64,000 nt of DNA, from contig CALYLW010000320.1 in the NCBI GenBank assembly GCA_944989445.1, forward strand, positions 241,501 through 305,500, written 5' to 3'. Below, piece after piece: positions 22,854 to 34,569 of this stretch. Numbering within the stretch: the stretch's first letter is position 1; each line of letters starts with the position of its first letter. The position numbers were made by a program, and so were the translations under genes. The notes under the pieces are model-generated. The model was given only the letters and a program-made list of their open reading frames with translations, was not told the origin of the DNA and did no database searches. Source of the stretch: Ampullaceana balthica. Taxonomy: Eukaryota; Mollusca; Gastropoda; Lymnaeidae.

Positions 22854-24309
22854 ACCATCACAAAAAGCCAGCCCAAATCCTAGCTCTAAAAATACACTAG
22901 GCATCTTAACCCTGTATCTATATTGTAAAAATAATGTTATTATTTATTGAGCTCCTACTCATGGAAATAAACATGTTTTATCCCAGAATAGCGAAATCGG
23001 TTTTTTTGTAAACTTCTCTTTTTTTATACCACATTATTTTCATTACATGTTAATGTAAAATTTTTTAAATACCCAACATTTAACAATCAGTTTTAAAAAA
23101 ATGTAGGGAACCAATTTTTAAAAAAAAATTCGTATACAGTTGCTGAGTTGTTATCACTCTTAGGTAGCCGCTCTTTCTGAACTCATCACTTTCTTTGCCC
23201 CTTTGCTACTGGTTAAGGCTAAGGGTATCTAATCTCACATATTTTCCATTGTCAAATAGTAGCCAAAACACGTGTGTGTCCCACCCCTCCCCCCCCCCTT
23301 AAGTAATGCAGGAAAATGGTTGCCGAAGCGTGATAAACCTTGGACTGTGTAGTCTTGTCCATAACATCGAGGGGGGCGGCAACTTTGACAATGTTAAGTC
23401 TTAATCACAGCACAGGAAAAGGGAATTTCAAATAATTGCACCGGTATCGGAAACATCACATATCCAACTAACCTGGCCAACGTTTGGTTACCCTATTAGA
23501 TGGGAAAACTAAAGACCACAACTTTGACTATTTATACGTAGCAAAAACTTCATGTTAAATAAACAATTTCATCATTTTCCAATTTTGCAATTTTTTTTAA
23601 AATTTAATATTTTTAATTGACAGTAAAGGCGGAATGCTATTCTACTCCACACCCTCTACAAAACAGGGATCATTGAAAACTAGAGGTGTACCGGATTTCA
23701 GCTCCGGCTCCAGAAAATCCGGTCATTTTTACATATACGGCCAATTCTACAAATCCGGCTCGGGCTCCGACACGATTTCACTTCAGATCTGGTTCAGGCC
23801 GGATTTCAAATATTTGAATCCAGTACAGCTCTATTGAAAACAAACCGGTCAGCAAGTATCTCAGGGGCGGTAAACCAGTCCAGCTCTCTCCCAAAAATGT
23901 TTGTTCAAAGATCAAAGGTTTTAGAGACGTTTGCCATAACAGGAGAATTCCTTAGCGAGAGGGAATATTTTATGGGATAGGGGGTCAAGTCAGGGGTCGG
24001 ACGTGGGAAGTGATTTGCTATCAACACCATGCTGAGGACATCTACAATTTAAAACAATAATAATATCAGAGTAAAACCAGTGCGGGGGTTAGTCCTGAAT
24101 GTGTAAGTTGAAAAGTTTATTGCGTCCGTTGGAAATGAGGTTGATTGGCAGATTGTTGGCGTTAAGAAATCACGTCATGTCAAAATAAACGTGGGTGTTA
24201 CGAGAGCCATTGTGAATCTCATTTGGACCCTCTCGTTGCAATCTGCGCATGCGCGACACGTAGGTGCCGCCAGTTGGGTTTAAATAGAGGCAACTTTCTG
24301 GGTCTTTTA
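22854..24309. other. Gene-free stretch with a possible hAT end at 23680
   Basis: No gene. Near 23680, TAGAGGTGTACCGGATTTCA followed by repeated TCCGGCTC-type motifs to about 23830 resembles a hAT MITE terminus; no opposite end was found. Around 24240-24300 a TTTAAATAGAGGC motif precedes the tandem repeat at 24310 and could be promoter-like, but nothing recognisable follows it. Confidence 0.4.
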
Positions 24310-24540
24310 TCAGAAGCAGGTCCAAAGATATTGTGTACGGAATTACAGCCAACTTTGTTTCAGTAGAACCAGAAGCAAGTCCAAGGATATTGTGTACGGA
24401 ATTACAGCCAACTTTGTCTTAATAGAGCCAGAAGCAAGTCCAAGACTGTTGTAGAGGAACATACAGCCACGTTGCCTTACTGCAATAATTGTGCAAATTG
24501 TCCAAGCAAATTGTGTACGGAATTACAGCCAACTTTGCCT
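24310..24540 (+). repeat. Four-copy imperfect repeat of about 60 bp
   Basis: The unit contains CAGAAGCAAGTCCAAGGATA and TGTACGGAATTACAGCCAAC. Copies start at about 24313, 24369, 24429 and 24500; the third and fourth are diverged. Confidence 0.75.
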
Positions 24541-24609
24541 ATTATTGAAAACGAAGCAAGCTCCAGGAAACTGAGTAAGTACTTTTCTTTGAGTGTGTTT
24601 GTATCTGAG

Positions 24610-24881
24610 AGGAACTCGCTGGGGACAGGTGCAGTTGGAGACAGGCATTGACTGCTGGGCTAGAAGCAGGAGAAAGAAACCTGCAACAGGTCGCAGACGA
24701 AACTCGCCTAAAGAGGAAAAGCAGAGCAATACAGCCAACCACTAGCACTACCTTTCAGTGCCAGAAGTGCAGCAAAGGCTGCCATTCGCGAGTGGGTTTG
24801 TACAGCCACAGCAGAAGCTGCAAGATCACGTGCGTAAATCCCACAGGAGCACAGAAAATTCCGTCGTCTCATGAGACATAA
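24610..24881 (+). pseudogene. LINE 3'-terminal fragment with zinc-knuckle-like motif
   Basis: A short reading frame with a basic stretch followed by CQKCSKGCHSRVGLYSHSRS and a Cys, i.e. C-x2-C...H-x3-C. From family knowledge, this type of terminal zinc-finger-like motif closes ORF2 in the LINE subfamily represented at 0.3-1.2 kb and 57.1-60.4 kb. No RT sequence precedes it, so it is a severely 5'-truncated insertion or a relic. I cannot exclude that it is an exon of an unrelated gene. Confidence 0.5.
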
Positions 24882-24930
24882 GGAAGCCAAACAAAAAACA
24901 AAAAAGTTTGTATCTTGCGTTAATTTTGAT

Positions 24931-25188
24931 CGGTCAAACTTATATAGTTAACTCAGTTATAAACATAGCATTTCGGTCAAACTTATATAGTTAACTCAGT
25001 TATAAACATAGCATTTCGGTCAAACTTATATAGTTAACTCAGTTATAAACATAGCATTTCGGTCAAACTTATATAGTTAACTCAGTTATAAACATAGCAT
25101 TTCGGTCAAACTTATATAGTTAACTCAGTTATAAACATAGCATTTCGGTCAAACTTATATAGTTAACTCAGTTATAAACATTGCATTA
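24931..25188 (+). repeat. 43-bp tandem array, exactly six copies
   Basis: The unit begins CGGTCAAACTTATATAGTTA and ends AACATAGCATTT. Copies start at 24931, 24974, 25017, 25060, 25103 and 25146. Five are identical and the last has one substitution (TAGCATT to TTGCATT). Repeats are contiguous with no spacers. Confidence 0.97.
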
Positions 25189-25439
25189 CTCCACTCTTCT
25201 CTACTAAGGTTAAGAATAACATTATTAACATAAACTTATCTTAGTTTAATTAATACCACATATTTCGTATCTATTTTGTCGCAAGAGTGATTGTGCGTTT
25301 TGTGTGGATGGAAAGCATGCACTTTATATGCCCACAAACGTTACTGAGCTCTTGATCCATTTAGTTGAAGAAAACGTTTAACCTTCTACAAGTTTATTAG
25401 GTTTTAAAATAAAAATATGTGCTGCAAAGTAGAAACATT

Positions 25440-26275
25440 ATTTCGTTCTTCAGAATGCACGTCATTTACGGACGCCCCCTAATGAATATTAAAATAAAAT
25501 TCCGCCAAACATTTGTCAGTCCTATACTAGAGTCACACCCCTTCCCCTCGTCACACATCGTCACAAAAGTGTGACCACTCCCCCCCCCCAACCAGGTGCG
25601 TGACGTCATTTATGGACGGCCCCTTGCTTACGATTATCAGTTGAAGTACTAGTTGAAAGATCGATCACAAAACTCGGTAGACTCTTTTTTTTATAAAAAT
25701 ATATACATTCTTTAATTAATACCTTCAATGTGAACAGGCCTATTGGTAGTAGTTACTTTTAATTACTATTACTAAGAAAGACTTATACCATATTGAACTG
25801 AAAAACATCTGAATACTAAAGCTACAACTAATATGAATGGCTATGACTGCTATTATAAGCGATTATATTTATAAATAATGGGGCCTTCCATAAATGACTT
25901 CACACCTAAGGGGGGAGATTGTCTCACATTTGTGACGTAAAGTCAAAACACGCTACTGTAAATAAAAGTTCCACTTAAATATGTCATTGCTTACAATAAA
26001 TAATTTATTTAAAGACGTTTTCAATGGCTTCACGCGTGATACGATATTAGAGTGCTGCCTTACACTAAATAATACTTAATTGACTAAAAAGCGATTTCAA
26101 AAACATGCTCGATTTCAAATAGAAAATACGGCCTTTATGAGGGGTCAGGAGCAAAGCTTTGTGACATCATATTTAGAGGAGGTCTAAATTTTTGTGACGA
26201 CGTTTGACAAGGGAAAGGGTTGTGTGAAAAATCAGACAAAATCGCGTGACATCATTTATTATGAAATACTACCTA
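25440..26275. mobile_element. Cluster of MITE termini (GGGCCGTCCATAAATGACGT type)
   Basis: Right-type ends are visible near 25448-25475 (GTCATTTACGGACGCCCCCT) and 25600-25622 (ACGTCATTTATGGACGGCCC). A left-type end is near 25880-25906 (GGGGCCTTCCATAAATGACT) and a decayed right-type end is near 26240-26262. Subterminal DNA carries the same GTGACG/TCACAC motifs. These look like at least two overlapping copies of one MITE family. Boundaries and target duplications are unclear. Confidence 0.5.
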
Positions 26276-26307
26276 AGGCGAAGTTCAAATAGTATCATTA
26301 TGGCATT

Positions 26308-26498
26308 CAGAGGCGTCACTAGGTTGGTGTCACCTAGAGCTATAGCTCATGAAATCACCCCCTCACGACTTACCCAATAGATCTCCAATAAGTCTGCCAG
26401 TGCCAAATAACGGGAATATTCATAATTTTACATTTTGGTGTCACACGTAATGATGATGTCATATCCGGTGCGGTCCGCTGCCCCTAGTCATGCTTCTG
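26308..26498. mobile_element. MITE, second copy of the CAGAGGCGTCACTAGG family
   Basis: Left end CAGAGGCGTCACTAGG, right end CCCCTAGTCATGCTTCTG (diverged inverted repeat). The interior shares GGTGTCAC, TAACGGGAATATT and TTTTACATTTTGG motifs with the 22.6-kb copy. Flanking 8-mers (ATGGCATT and ATATCATA) match poorly. Confidence 0.6.
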
Positions 26499-26887
26499 AT
26501 ATCATATCTTTACGTTCTGTAAAACAAATGTAAAAGTAAGTGGTCGGACACTTTGTCAACGGACGGTTAGACCACGGACGATTCGACAACGGACGATTCT
26601 ACTCCAGGCGATTTCGATCCCGGACAGTTCGACCACAGGACGTTTCGATCCCAGGACCAAGCGTTTCATTTTTTTCCCCTTCGAGTTGTAAGCATGCTGA
26701 ATGACTCACCTTGCAGCCGCTGAAACCATTACAAACTCGCAACCTGCCATTCACTTCTGTTTCTTGTGTTCGTTAACACGTGTAGACCTCCCTAGCCGGA
26801 AAAAAATTATTTTAATAAGTTATAAATTTATAATTTAAAAAAATTTAAAATTTAATAAATTTCAATAGTTAATATCGTCGCCAAGCG

Positions 26888-27188
26888 CAGTGCTTCTCAG
26901 AGTGGTTATCCGCAGACCGGTGCCGGTCTGTGAGCCATCCGCCGGTCCGCAGAAGTTATAAAGAAAGGAAATAACATATAATTATAATCCTCTATTCGAA
27001 ACTATTAATATATAACCCTAAAGAATATGTCAATTTATTGGATATAAGAACATAAAATAAAACAATTATAATATAATATATTGCATTTCGCTACCACGTC
27101 TGTATATGGAAAATTAGTGCACAGGTTCATAGTGCTATGGTACAATTACTGCCGGTCCGCCATATACTAAAAAGTTTGAGATGCACTG
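26888..27188. mobile_element. hAT MITE, inverse copy of the 16.8-kb element
   Basis: Starts CAGTGCTTCTCAGAGTGG and ends AAAAAGTTTGAGATGCACTG. Relative to 16810-17073 it is inverted: its left end matches the right end there. At 301 bp it is older, and the flanking 8-mers no longer match well (GCCAAGCG and GCCTAACT). Confidence 0.8.
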
Positions 27189-27815
27189 GCCTAACTGACA
27201 ATAAAATTCAAGCTGCTGAGCCCGTGTGACCTTACTGAACGTTACGTCATTGTTGTTGACATTTTTGTCCGGGGCTACATAATGACATGTTACGAAGGCT
27301 AGACTTTTTAAGTTACCACCACAGGACTCAGTGTGCTGGCGAATACCTACACTATTACTACGTATTAACAAAAATAATTCTAAAGTGATTTGTTTACCAC
27401 TTAACATTTTAGGAACTGCATTGATTTTTTAAAAACCTTTTTTTAGTTATTTATCCAAACTCAATCATAATAATTTAATACATTTTAAGAGCTTCATTAA
27501 CTGTCAAAATATATTTAAACCTGCCTTCAATGTACATTTTATTTTAAAGCTTAAATCTATACAATGCAGAAGTTGAACTTGGAATAAGATATTTTTATTT
27601 CTTAATTGGTATGATCTCACAAAAAAACTACCACAGAAAATCATATCTCCAAAATTAGTTATCTTCCCACAAATTGAAATACTCAAAATATATAGAGTAG
27701 ACGTTTAATATTTATACAGTAATGCCTAAATATCACTAATATTTTGCATAATTCTATTAGTATCAATAGTACAATTATTATCTAGTTTTATTACTTTATA
27801 TTTAAGACTCAAAAC

Positions 27816-27979
27816 TGGGCCTGCTTTAGGCATAGGCAAACTAGGCAGCCGTCCAGGGCCTACGATTAGTCTCATCATATGTGGGGCCCTCGCACAAGAA
27901 TCTTCCCATATTTTTTTTCTATTGCATTTAGGGCAACCAAATTCACTTCGCCTAGTGCCTCCAATTCCCTATGGCCGGC
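27816..27979. mobile_element. Possible GC-rich-ended MITE
   Basis: Left end CTGGGCCTGCTTTAGGCATA, right end CCTATGGCCGGCCCTG, an imperfect inverted repeat. The flanks are AT-rich and similar (ACTCAAAA and CACAAAAT) but do not form an exact duplication. Confidence 0.4.
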
Positions 27980-28112
27980 CCTGCACAAAATAAATAAACT
28001 CAATGTATCAAATTTTAAAATAGTGTATACTATACACACAGAATTTAGCTTTTTTTTTGGTTTATTTGTAATTTAGTTTAACCCATAAATGAAATGTCGA
28101 TCTGTTAAGCTC

Positions 28113-29843
28113 ACTGTAATAGTTCAGCAATGCATAAATTATAATTCTTTCTTTTTCTTTCATCCATTTTGTTCAGTGCGCCATCCCTGTGTTCTTAGCC
28201 CTACTGGAAGATTTGTCTTATGAATGCTCTAGCGCTGTTGAGATTAAACGACGACAGAATATCCAATAAAGCCCATTGCTGTTGAGTTAAAAGATTGACA
28301 GAACATCTGCCAATCTCACAAACATATACAACTCCTACAGAGATACATCTACCTCAAAAAAAGTTAACTTAACAAAATGGTGAGCATCTAATTTTTAAAA
28401 AATTAATCTAATGATATTCCTTTATGAACGCTTTCAGTACTAAAACAAATTATTGTTAACAATGAAAGATGCATCCAACCAACCAAGCACCCATTCATGC
28501 ATTTATTTTTAAAATACATTTAAATGACCAAATTCTGGCTCATCGCGCATTACAAACACTTTTAACAACTTGAGAAAAGACATTGCACTCTCAATGTTCC
28601 TAAAAATGCATACCATTTTATGCATATATCCAGACTTGAAGGTATGTCATTCATAGAGTCGTATTTATGTCGAGGGAGGCATTTCCGACTTTGTGTCCCG
28701 GATGCCAAGGCGGCCGCTTCGGGAGCGACCGCTCCGGGCGGAGTGGGGGGAGGGGGGAAGGGGCAAGATAGCTAAGGGGGTCTTCCGGGAAAACCCATGA
28801 AGAGCACTAGGCTCGGGGCTGCTGCGAACCCAATGACTCAGATAATATGTGGGTAGTTGTGGTTCAATATTTAGTTCTGTCCGACGACGCTTGACCCCAA
28901 CATTGCTTGCTTTCTTCTGGGCTGTGTAACGAAGAGTCCGATTTATCTACTGCTTTGGTCTTGTCGATTCAACTCGGACAGTTACATCGCCGCACATTAG
29001 TCCCTCACATTTCTCTCCGGTGGAGTTCAACCGAGCTTCTCGCAGCGTTATCCCAGTTATATCTAATGTATAAAGCTAAATCGATAGGCAATCTAATGGG
29101 TTTTTTATGTTTCCATCCCTTTGAATTAAAAATTCTTGCCCCTGCTTTTCACATCATTCAGCTGTTTCAAATCGATCCCTGTGTATTGTACTATGATCAC
29201 ATGCTAGAAATCAAAACAAAAAAACAATAACTCAACCCAAAACGGCCAAAACTGCGTTCCGTGCTGGCCTATACAATTAAATAGTAGGATTTTTTTTTCT
29301 TTTCATTGTGTATAAGTTTACCACGGCGATTTCAACATAGCTGACACAGTTGTGTCTAAATAAATAAAATTTCTATATAAACTAACTATGACAACCAGTC
29401 GATCCGTGTATTTGTTTTAAAAAATCTGATAACCCATCTTCTCAGAGTAATTACAACACAGCAGTTCACGAAATACCACCATGATCATTAGCTTTGTATG
29501 CAGACGCTGCATATTGTACATCCATCAATTTTTAAGACTTGCTATGATAGTGCATTCAGTCTTCACAGTCTCTGAAGGCAAACCCAAGAAGCATAGCAAT
29601 AGAGAAGAAAATAGAAAAAAGCTTTTGGTGCCAGTGCAAAGCATTGTTTCGCTCCTCTGCTTAAATATAGCTCACAAAAGCTAATAAACCAAACCAACGT
29701 AATCAAACTGGTATTTATGGTAAAAACTAAGTAAGCAACAACAACAAAGTGGATTGCATAAAACGTTGCATACCGGCTTAATGTGATTGATATGAATAAG
29801 CTTTCAATAAAACAATACTTTTATGTTTTGTGTTTACTTTACA
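28113..29843 (+). other. 5' flank of peptide gene in unit 1
   Basis: No exon can be assigned, although the acceptor at 29843 implies an upstream non-coding exon. A GC-rich island (28670-28810) containing GGCGGCCGCTTCGGGAGCG contrasts with the AT-rich surroundings and is conserved at 41280-41400. A short frame at 28907-29230 is mirrored at 41527-41796, but the differences between them are mostly amino-acid changing, so it is not supported as a gene. Confidence 0.45.
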
Positions 29844-32800
29844 GAAAATGAGACAAAGTCGTATTAGCCTGGTAATAGTAATGTGGATCTTATTCGTGGA
29901 GGCAACAGCTTTGCCCAGTAAGTATTGCATAATTTTTAACAAACATAACCAAATGTCGATGCTAGAACAGTTTAGTTGAAAAATACGTTTACGATTTGCA
30001 TAATTTATAAACCGTTTGTCATCTCCTACCGAACACTTTTCAAAGTATTTAATTCAAAACGAAAACTTTGATTTCAAAGAAAACACCAAACATAATTCAA
30101 AAAAGATTCCTCTTGTACAAATGATCTGGGGCTGAAATATAACTGTGAATAAGTCAGGATTAAATTATATCTACCTCTTTAGGCGTGTTCGAGTCATTGT
30201 CAGTTAGTTGTAAAAATGCTTCCGCACATGAAACTACGGACCACGGGCCGCATGCTGCCCGCTAGAGAATATTAAACGACCCGTAGACATGTACATGTTG
30301 CAATCTATTTCGATTTTAATTTTCTTTGTTAGATATTTTGATATACTTTTTAAATATTATTTTGAGTATTTGATTCGAATCTAGAGATTTTAAATCGGTT
30401 TTATGAATTGATTAGTGACCATTAGTCATTAATGGTTAACATCCTTATTCGAAACCGCATTTCAGCTCAACCAGAATTAGCTTTTGTTTACGATTCACAT
30501 ATTTGGGGTTTTGTAAAATATGTAATTTAAAAGCAAATAGACGTTGATTTAACCACGAGTGCTGCCCCAAAAAAAAGATTGTCGTATTTTTAATGACGAA
30601 TGGGCCGCAGCAATGTCCGCTGGCTGAGCCTGGGCAAGATATTGAGACGAGTGTGGGATCTCAAGGAAGAAATAGTTATGTTCCTGGAGATCAAGGGTTT
30701 TGTTTTTAAAATACAAAATACACAAACAAATTGTGCAATGAAAACAATAAATTTGAGCTTTATTTTAACCTAACACGACAATAGCTTTATCGCAGTCCCA
30801 TTCTGTTTTGTTTGTAACTTTGTTACTAACGTTGTAAATGAGGAGTGGAAGTCAGACTTCATTTTCGCTTTTGACGTTATTGAAAAGTTGAATGAGCTGA
30901 ATGTCAAGCTTCAGGACAATAGCTTGTATGCACCTGAAATGTATGTGCATGTTAAATCATTTCAGTCAAAGCTCTCCTTGTTCTCCAGGCAAGCATGTGA
31001 AAACAGGTTTTGCCATCTTCCTTTTCTGAAACAGAAAACCATTTCTAGTGAAACAGCTGACAAGTGCAAGACTCAGTTGGATGCCTTGGCTGTGGAATTT
31101 TAAAGGAGGTTTTAATACTTCAAGAGCCTGGAACGGCTCTTCAATATCCTCAGTTCGCCATTTAGTGCAGAAGTTGATTTTGCCCCAGAGGATATAGGGT
31201 TAGAACTGCATGACCAACCTGAAGGAGAAGTTCAAGTCAGTTCTTCTGCTGGAGGTTTATGGATGTTTGCCAGCATCAGCATTTCCACACTTAAAAACTT
31301 TTCTGCCAAACTCTTGTCACTATTTGGATCCACATACATCTGTGAGCATGCTTTTTTTTTGCATGAAAATAAGCAAGTCTGAGTTACTAAGAACTAAGAA
31401 CATATTGATGTTGAATGACTGCAATTTGGATGCAGTGATGCGAATCACAACCAGTAAACTGATTCCACAGTTCAAGAACATTATCCAATATTCTGAACAG
31501 TTGCATGCTTCTCATTAATTATAATTGTACTCTATGGCCAGCTAATATGTAAATCATGTTCGTAACTAGGTTGTGCTGCGGCGCCGTGGCGCCTGCATCG
31601 CCAACTTTTTTAGGGCGCCCACCTTTTTCAAAAGCCCAAGTAACTTATCTTTGTATGATAAATACCAAATATTCCTGAAATGTACACAAAATATTTTATA
31701 GTTAACAATGCTCAAATCCTCTTATTACATCGTTCCCTTTTCCAAAATTAAAATATGAGCTAAAACAATGACGTCATATAAAATATCTTTTTACAGCGAG
31801 AAAGTTTAGAAAGCAGCGCACCAAATTACTACACCAAAATATAGTTCTTTTCGAAAGTCCGCATGAAATTATTCCTTTAATAATAGTGTGGAGGGTGTTT
31901 AATGTTAATCTGGAAACCAAAATAATAATGATTTTTAAGTCTATATTTTCAACACAAAAAAAGCAGAGTGATGTCCCTCAGCGTTACGGCAGGATAATTG
32001 AGGGTAAATATATATACGACTAGTTTGTGCTGCGGCGCCCCCCATTTTTAAGCCCTTTTTTCAAAAGCCCAACTAATTTGTCCTTGTGTGATAAATACGT
32101 AATATTAAACTTTCTTAAATGTACACAAAGTATTTTATAATAGGTTTTTTTTTCAAAAGCCCAAGTAACTTATCCTTGTATGATAAATACGAAATATTCC
32201 TGCTTTGTACACAAAGTATGTAGATCTATATACTATTTTTTTACAGTGCTAATCACCACACGATTTTTAAAGTAATTTTAGAAAGCAGCGCACCAAATTA
32301 CTGCACTAAAAAAATAACTCTTTGAGTCAGTCAGCACTGTTTACAACAAAAATGCTGACGTCATAGGCTCGTGCGTTGTTTGGTTAATGTTAATCTGGAA
32401 ACCAAAAGTATTATGATTTTCAAGTCTATATTTTCAATTAGCGTTAGGTCACAGTGAGTGAGTCAGTCATACATAATTGAGCGTAAATATATATATGATT
32501 CTTGATGTTATTATGACAGGTAACAGTAAACTTTTGTTGGAATAATTATGAATAGTGAAATCTTATTATCAAATTAGAAACTATTTCAGTTTGTATTTTA
32601 AAATGTAATGTGCATGTATAATAGAGTGTGAAAGTGAAATAAAATGACAAGTGCATGGTAATAATCATTATTTCATATTTTATACGTTGTAAATTATAAT
32701 TGAAGTAGACAAAATATATATGCGGCCCGCCCATAACAACACAGTAAAACTGCAGACATAAAATTGAAGGAAAAAAAATGTTTCTTTCCCGTGTAACACA

Positions 32801-34331
32801 AGTTTTGTCCAAAAGAAAACAATGCATTTCTTTAAAGTAAATTTTAATTTAAAAAAGTAAAACAAAGTTTTTGACTATAATTTATAGTATAAATCCTTCA
32901 TTTACGAGACATAACTAAAATTACGTTAATTATAAGTTATAAGACAATCCAAAAAATCCAAAATTTTAGTTATGTCTCATATATAAAGGATTTATTTTAA
33001 GAAAAAACTACTACAGTCTGCCTTCTAAATTTCAGCTCAATTTGTTCACGGGAAAAGGGTTATAAAAACATGTTTAGTATAATGCACATCGCGCGACTGA
33101 TTAGCATAAACATTTACAGATCGAGAATATATTTTTAAAAAGTATCGTCAACATAATACGCACCGCACCACGAGACAGGAAAATATTGCAAAGGTTGTTC
33201 AATATAATAAGCACCCCGACCCTCTAGCATAAAAATCAACATGCTTCACAGAGATACATAGAGATAACCTAAATATTCATTAATTTAATTACTATACATT
33301 CGAACGATCTGAAATTTGGATCGATCATTTTTATCGTCGGCACAAGTCTGTCTGCAAAATTTCAGCCCAAAAGCATATGGGGAAGTGGGTTAAAAATCGA
33401 TCCAAAGTATTTTCGTAAAACAATCAAGCAAACAATCAAGCAGACGCCACGAATTAATATAAAGGATTTAAAAATAGCTGAACGTTACCAAACTTGTCGA
33501 ATCTGTAAAAATTATTGTTACTAATATAATGTCACTTTTAAACACTCGGGCGTTTTCGATAAGTATATTTTAAATGTAATAATTAATGGACAAAATTAAA
33601 AATTATGTATTAATTAAATGATATTTAAGATAATTATAGTAGATAGAAAGAGTAATATCAAAAAAATGAATTCACTATGCCATTAATTTATATAAACAAG
33701 CTTTAACTATTCAAGAGCCCTCACTGACATAAATAATTAGGAGGGAAAACTACAAATCACGTTATTTCAGGATTTAAACAAATAAGCAAATTGTCTAAAA
33801 CTCTTTGTTTAATACAATATTTTAAAAAATGAAATCGATTTAATCTATTCACATTAACTTGACATTTTAATTTCTGTTACCTATGTAATATATTAAGGGG
33901 GGAGGATAATATTTGATTTTAAAAAATCTTCATTAAATTAAATTTTATAGGTTATGTGAGGGGAGCCTTAGAAGTTATATTTGGAAGTATGTCTCTACCA
34001 ATTAGCAACCTGCTCTTACAAAGTATCGTCGATTATTTAAGAGATATTGCTTATTAAGACTTTATAAAGATACCTTTTCAATAGTATCGTTTCGATTTTT
34101 TTTTCAGCTGTGAGTCGGCTAAACAGAACACAAGAAAGTGAACTTGTGAGAAAAAAGCGTGTGGTAATGACCACATTAATTGTGGGTGCATGGAAAGGTA
34201 TATCTATTCTCTGCAAACTGAGTCCCGGTAAGTGCATGGCAGCTGCAGGTAAAATTGGAACCAAACTGAGCACGACAGCCAAGGCAGGTGTTGCAGCTAT
34301 GAAGAGCTTCGGAAAAATTATTGGTTTTTAA
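29844..34331 (+). CDS. Secreted cationic peptide precursor, unit 1 (two coding exons)
   Basis: Exon 29844-29917 follows the acceptor TTTACTTTACAG, has ATG at 29848 and ends at donor CCCA|GTAAGT. Exon 34108-34331 follows TTTTTTTTCAG and joins in phase 1. The predicted precursor is 97 residues. Residues 1-23 form a signal peptide with hydrophobic core SLVIVMWILFV. Residues 24-41 are a propeptide ending in the furin-type site RKKR. Residues 42-97 form a mature peptide with eight Lys, no Asp, Glu or Arg, a single Cys-x6-Cys pair around LSPG, and an Ala/Gly/Lys-rich helical C-terminal half. A polyadenylation signal lies at 34556. The build suggests a membrane-active defence peptide, but I recognise no family and activity is inference. 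The 4.2-kb intron is bloated by transposons. Confidence 0.75.
30841..31518 (+). pseudogene. hAT transposase relic in the peptide-gene intron
   Basis: Translated fragments read FDVIEKLNELNVKLQD near 30871, then a 70-residue block to 31103, and after frameshifts a block with FGSTYICEHAFF near 31324 followed by a hAT C-terminal-like stretch ending at 31518. This matches, from family knowledge, the C-terminal half of hAT-derived proteins of the GTF2IRD2/ZBED type. Frames change at least twice. A GACCACGGGCCGCATGCTGC motif near 30240 resembles the terminus of this element type. The insertion is absent from unit 2. Confidence 0.7.
31566..32019 (-). mobile_element. Non-autonomous Helitron, copy A of a dimer
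   Basis: On the minus strand it begins TCGTATATATATTTACCC (5' TC at 32019) and ends ...GCAGCACAACCTAG (CTAG at 31566-31569), with a GGCGCCACGGCGCC hairpin-forming stretch upstream of the end. The next base is T. No coding capacity. It abuts copy B directly. Confidence 0.75.
32020..32498 (-). mobile_element. Non-autonomous Helitron, copy B of a dimer
   Basis: On the minus strand it begins TCATATATATATTTACGC after an A (5' TC at 32498) and ends ...GCAGCACAAACTAG at 32020-32023, followed with no gap by the TC of copy A. The interior is collinear with copy A (the GAAAGCAGCGCACCAAATTA block), with an extra internal repeat of AAAGCCCAAGTAACTTATCC. A diverged piece of the family occurs at about 50130-50200. 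Confidence 0.75.
32892..32992. mobile_element. Palindromic foldback MITE with TA flanks
   Basis: Starts AATCCTTCATTTACGAGACA and ends as its near reverse complement (TGTCTCATATATAAAGGATT), with TA on both sides (32890-32891 and 32993-32994). Essentially two 30-bp arms around a 40-bp centre. Related ends flank the 50905-51408 element and recur at 33452-33470. Confidence 0.7.
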
Positions 34332-34555
34332 AAAAAATAAGTGTCGCTTCTTTCTAAAGCTAAAGATCAGGTTTCTTCGTGATTTGTGTAAACATATTTA
34401 TAAAATGATTAGTCTAAAGTTTAATGTATGCCTTCTTTTTGTAACATTTTCTCAATGAAATTATTTTGGTTTAAAAATATTTCATCCATTAAGCTAAGGG
34501 GAAACAATTTAAAGAACTACAATATGTCGTTCACTGTAATAATATGTATTTAACA

Positions 34556-34561
34556 AATAAA
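34556..34561 (+). promoter_or_regulatory. Polyadenylation signal AATAAA of unit-1 peptide gene
   Basis: AATAAA 225 bp downstream of the stop codon, in AT-rich 3' DNA. It is the first canonical hexamer seen after the stop on the plus strand. Confidence 0.55.
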
Positions 34562-34569
34562 AGCATTAT

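Noticed and set aside
24931..25188. CRISPR-like direct repeats
   Set aside because: Repeats are contiguous with no spacers, and the DNA is eukaryotic.
28907..29230. Reading frame conserved between units (28907 and 41527)
   Set aside because: Similarity is explained by the duplication, and the differences change amino acids freely, so there is no sign of protein-level constraint.
29844..34331. Assignment of the peptide to a known antimicrobial or venom family
   Set aside because: Only two cysteines and no recognisable family signature; naming a family would be a guess.
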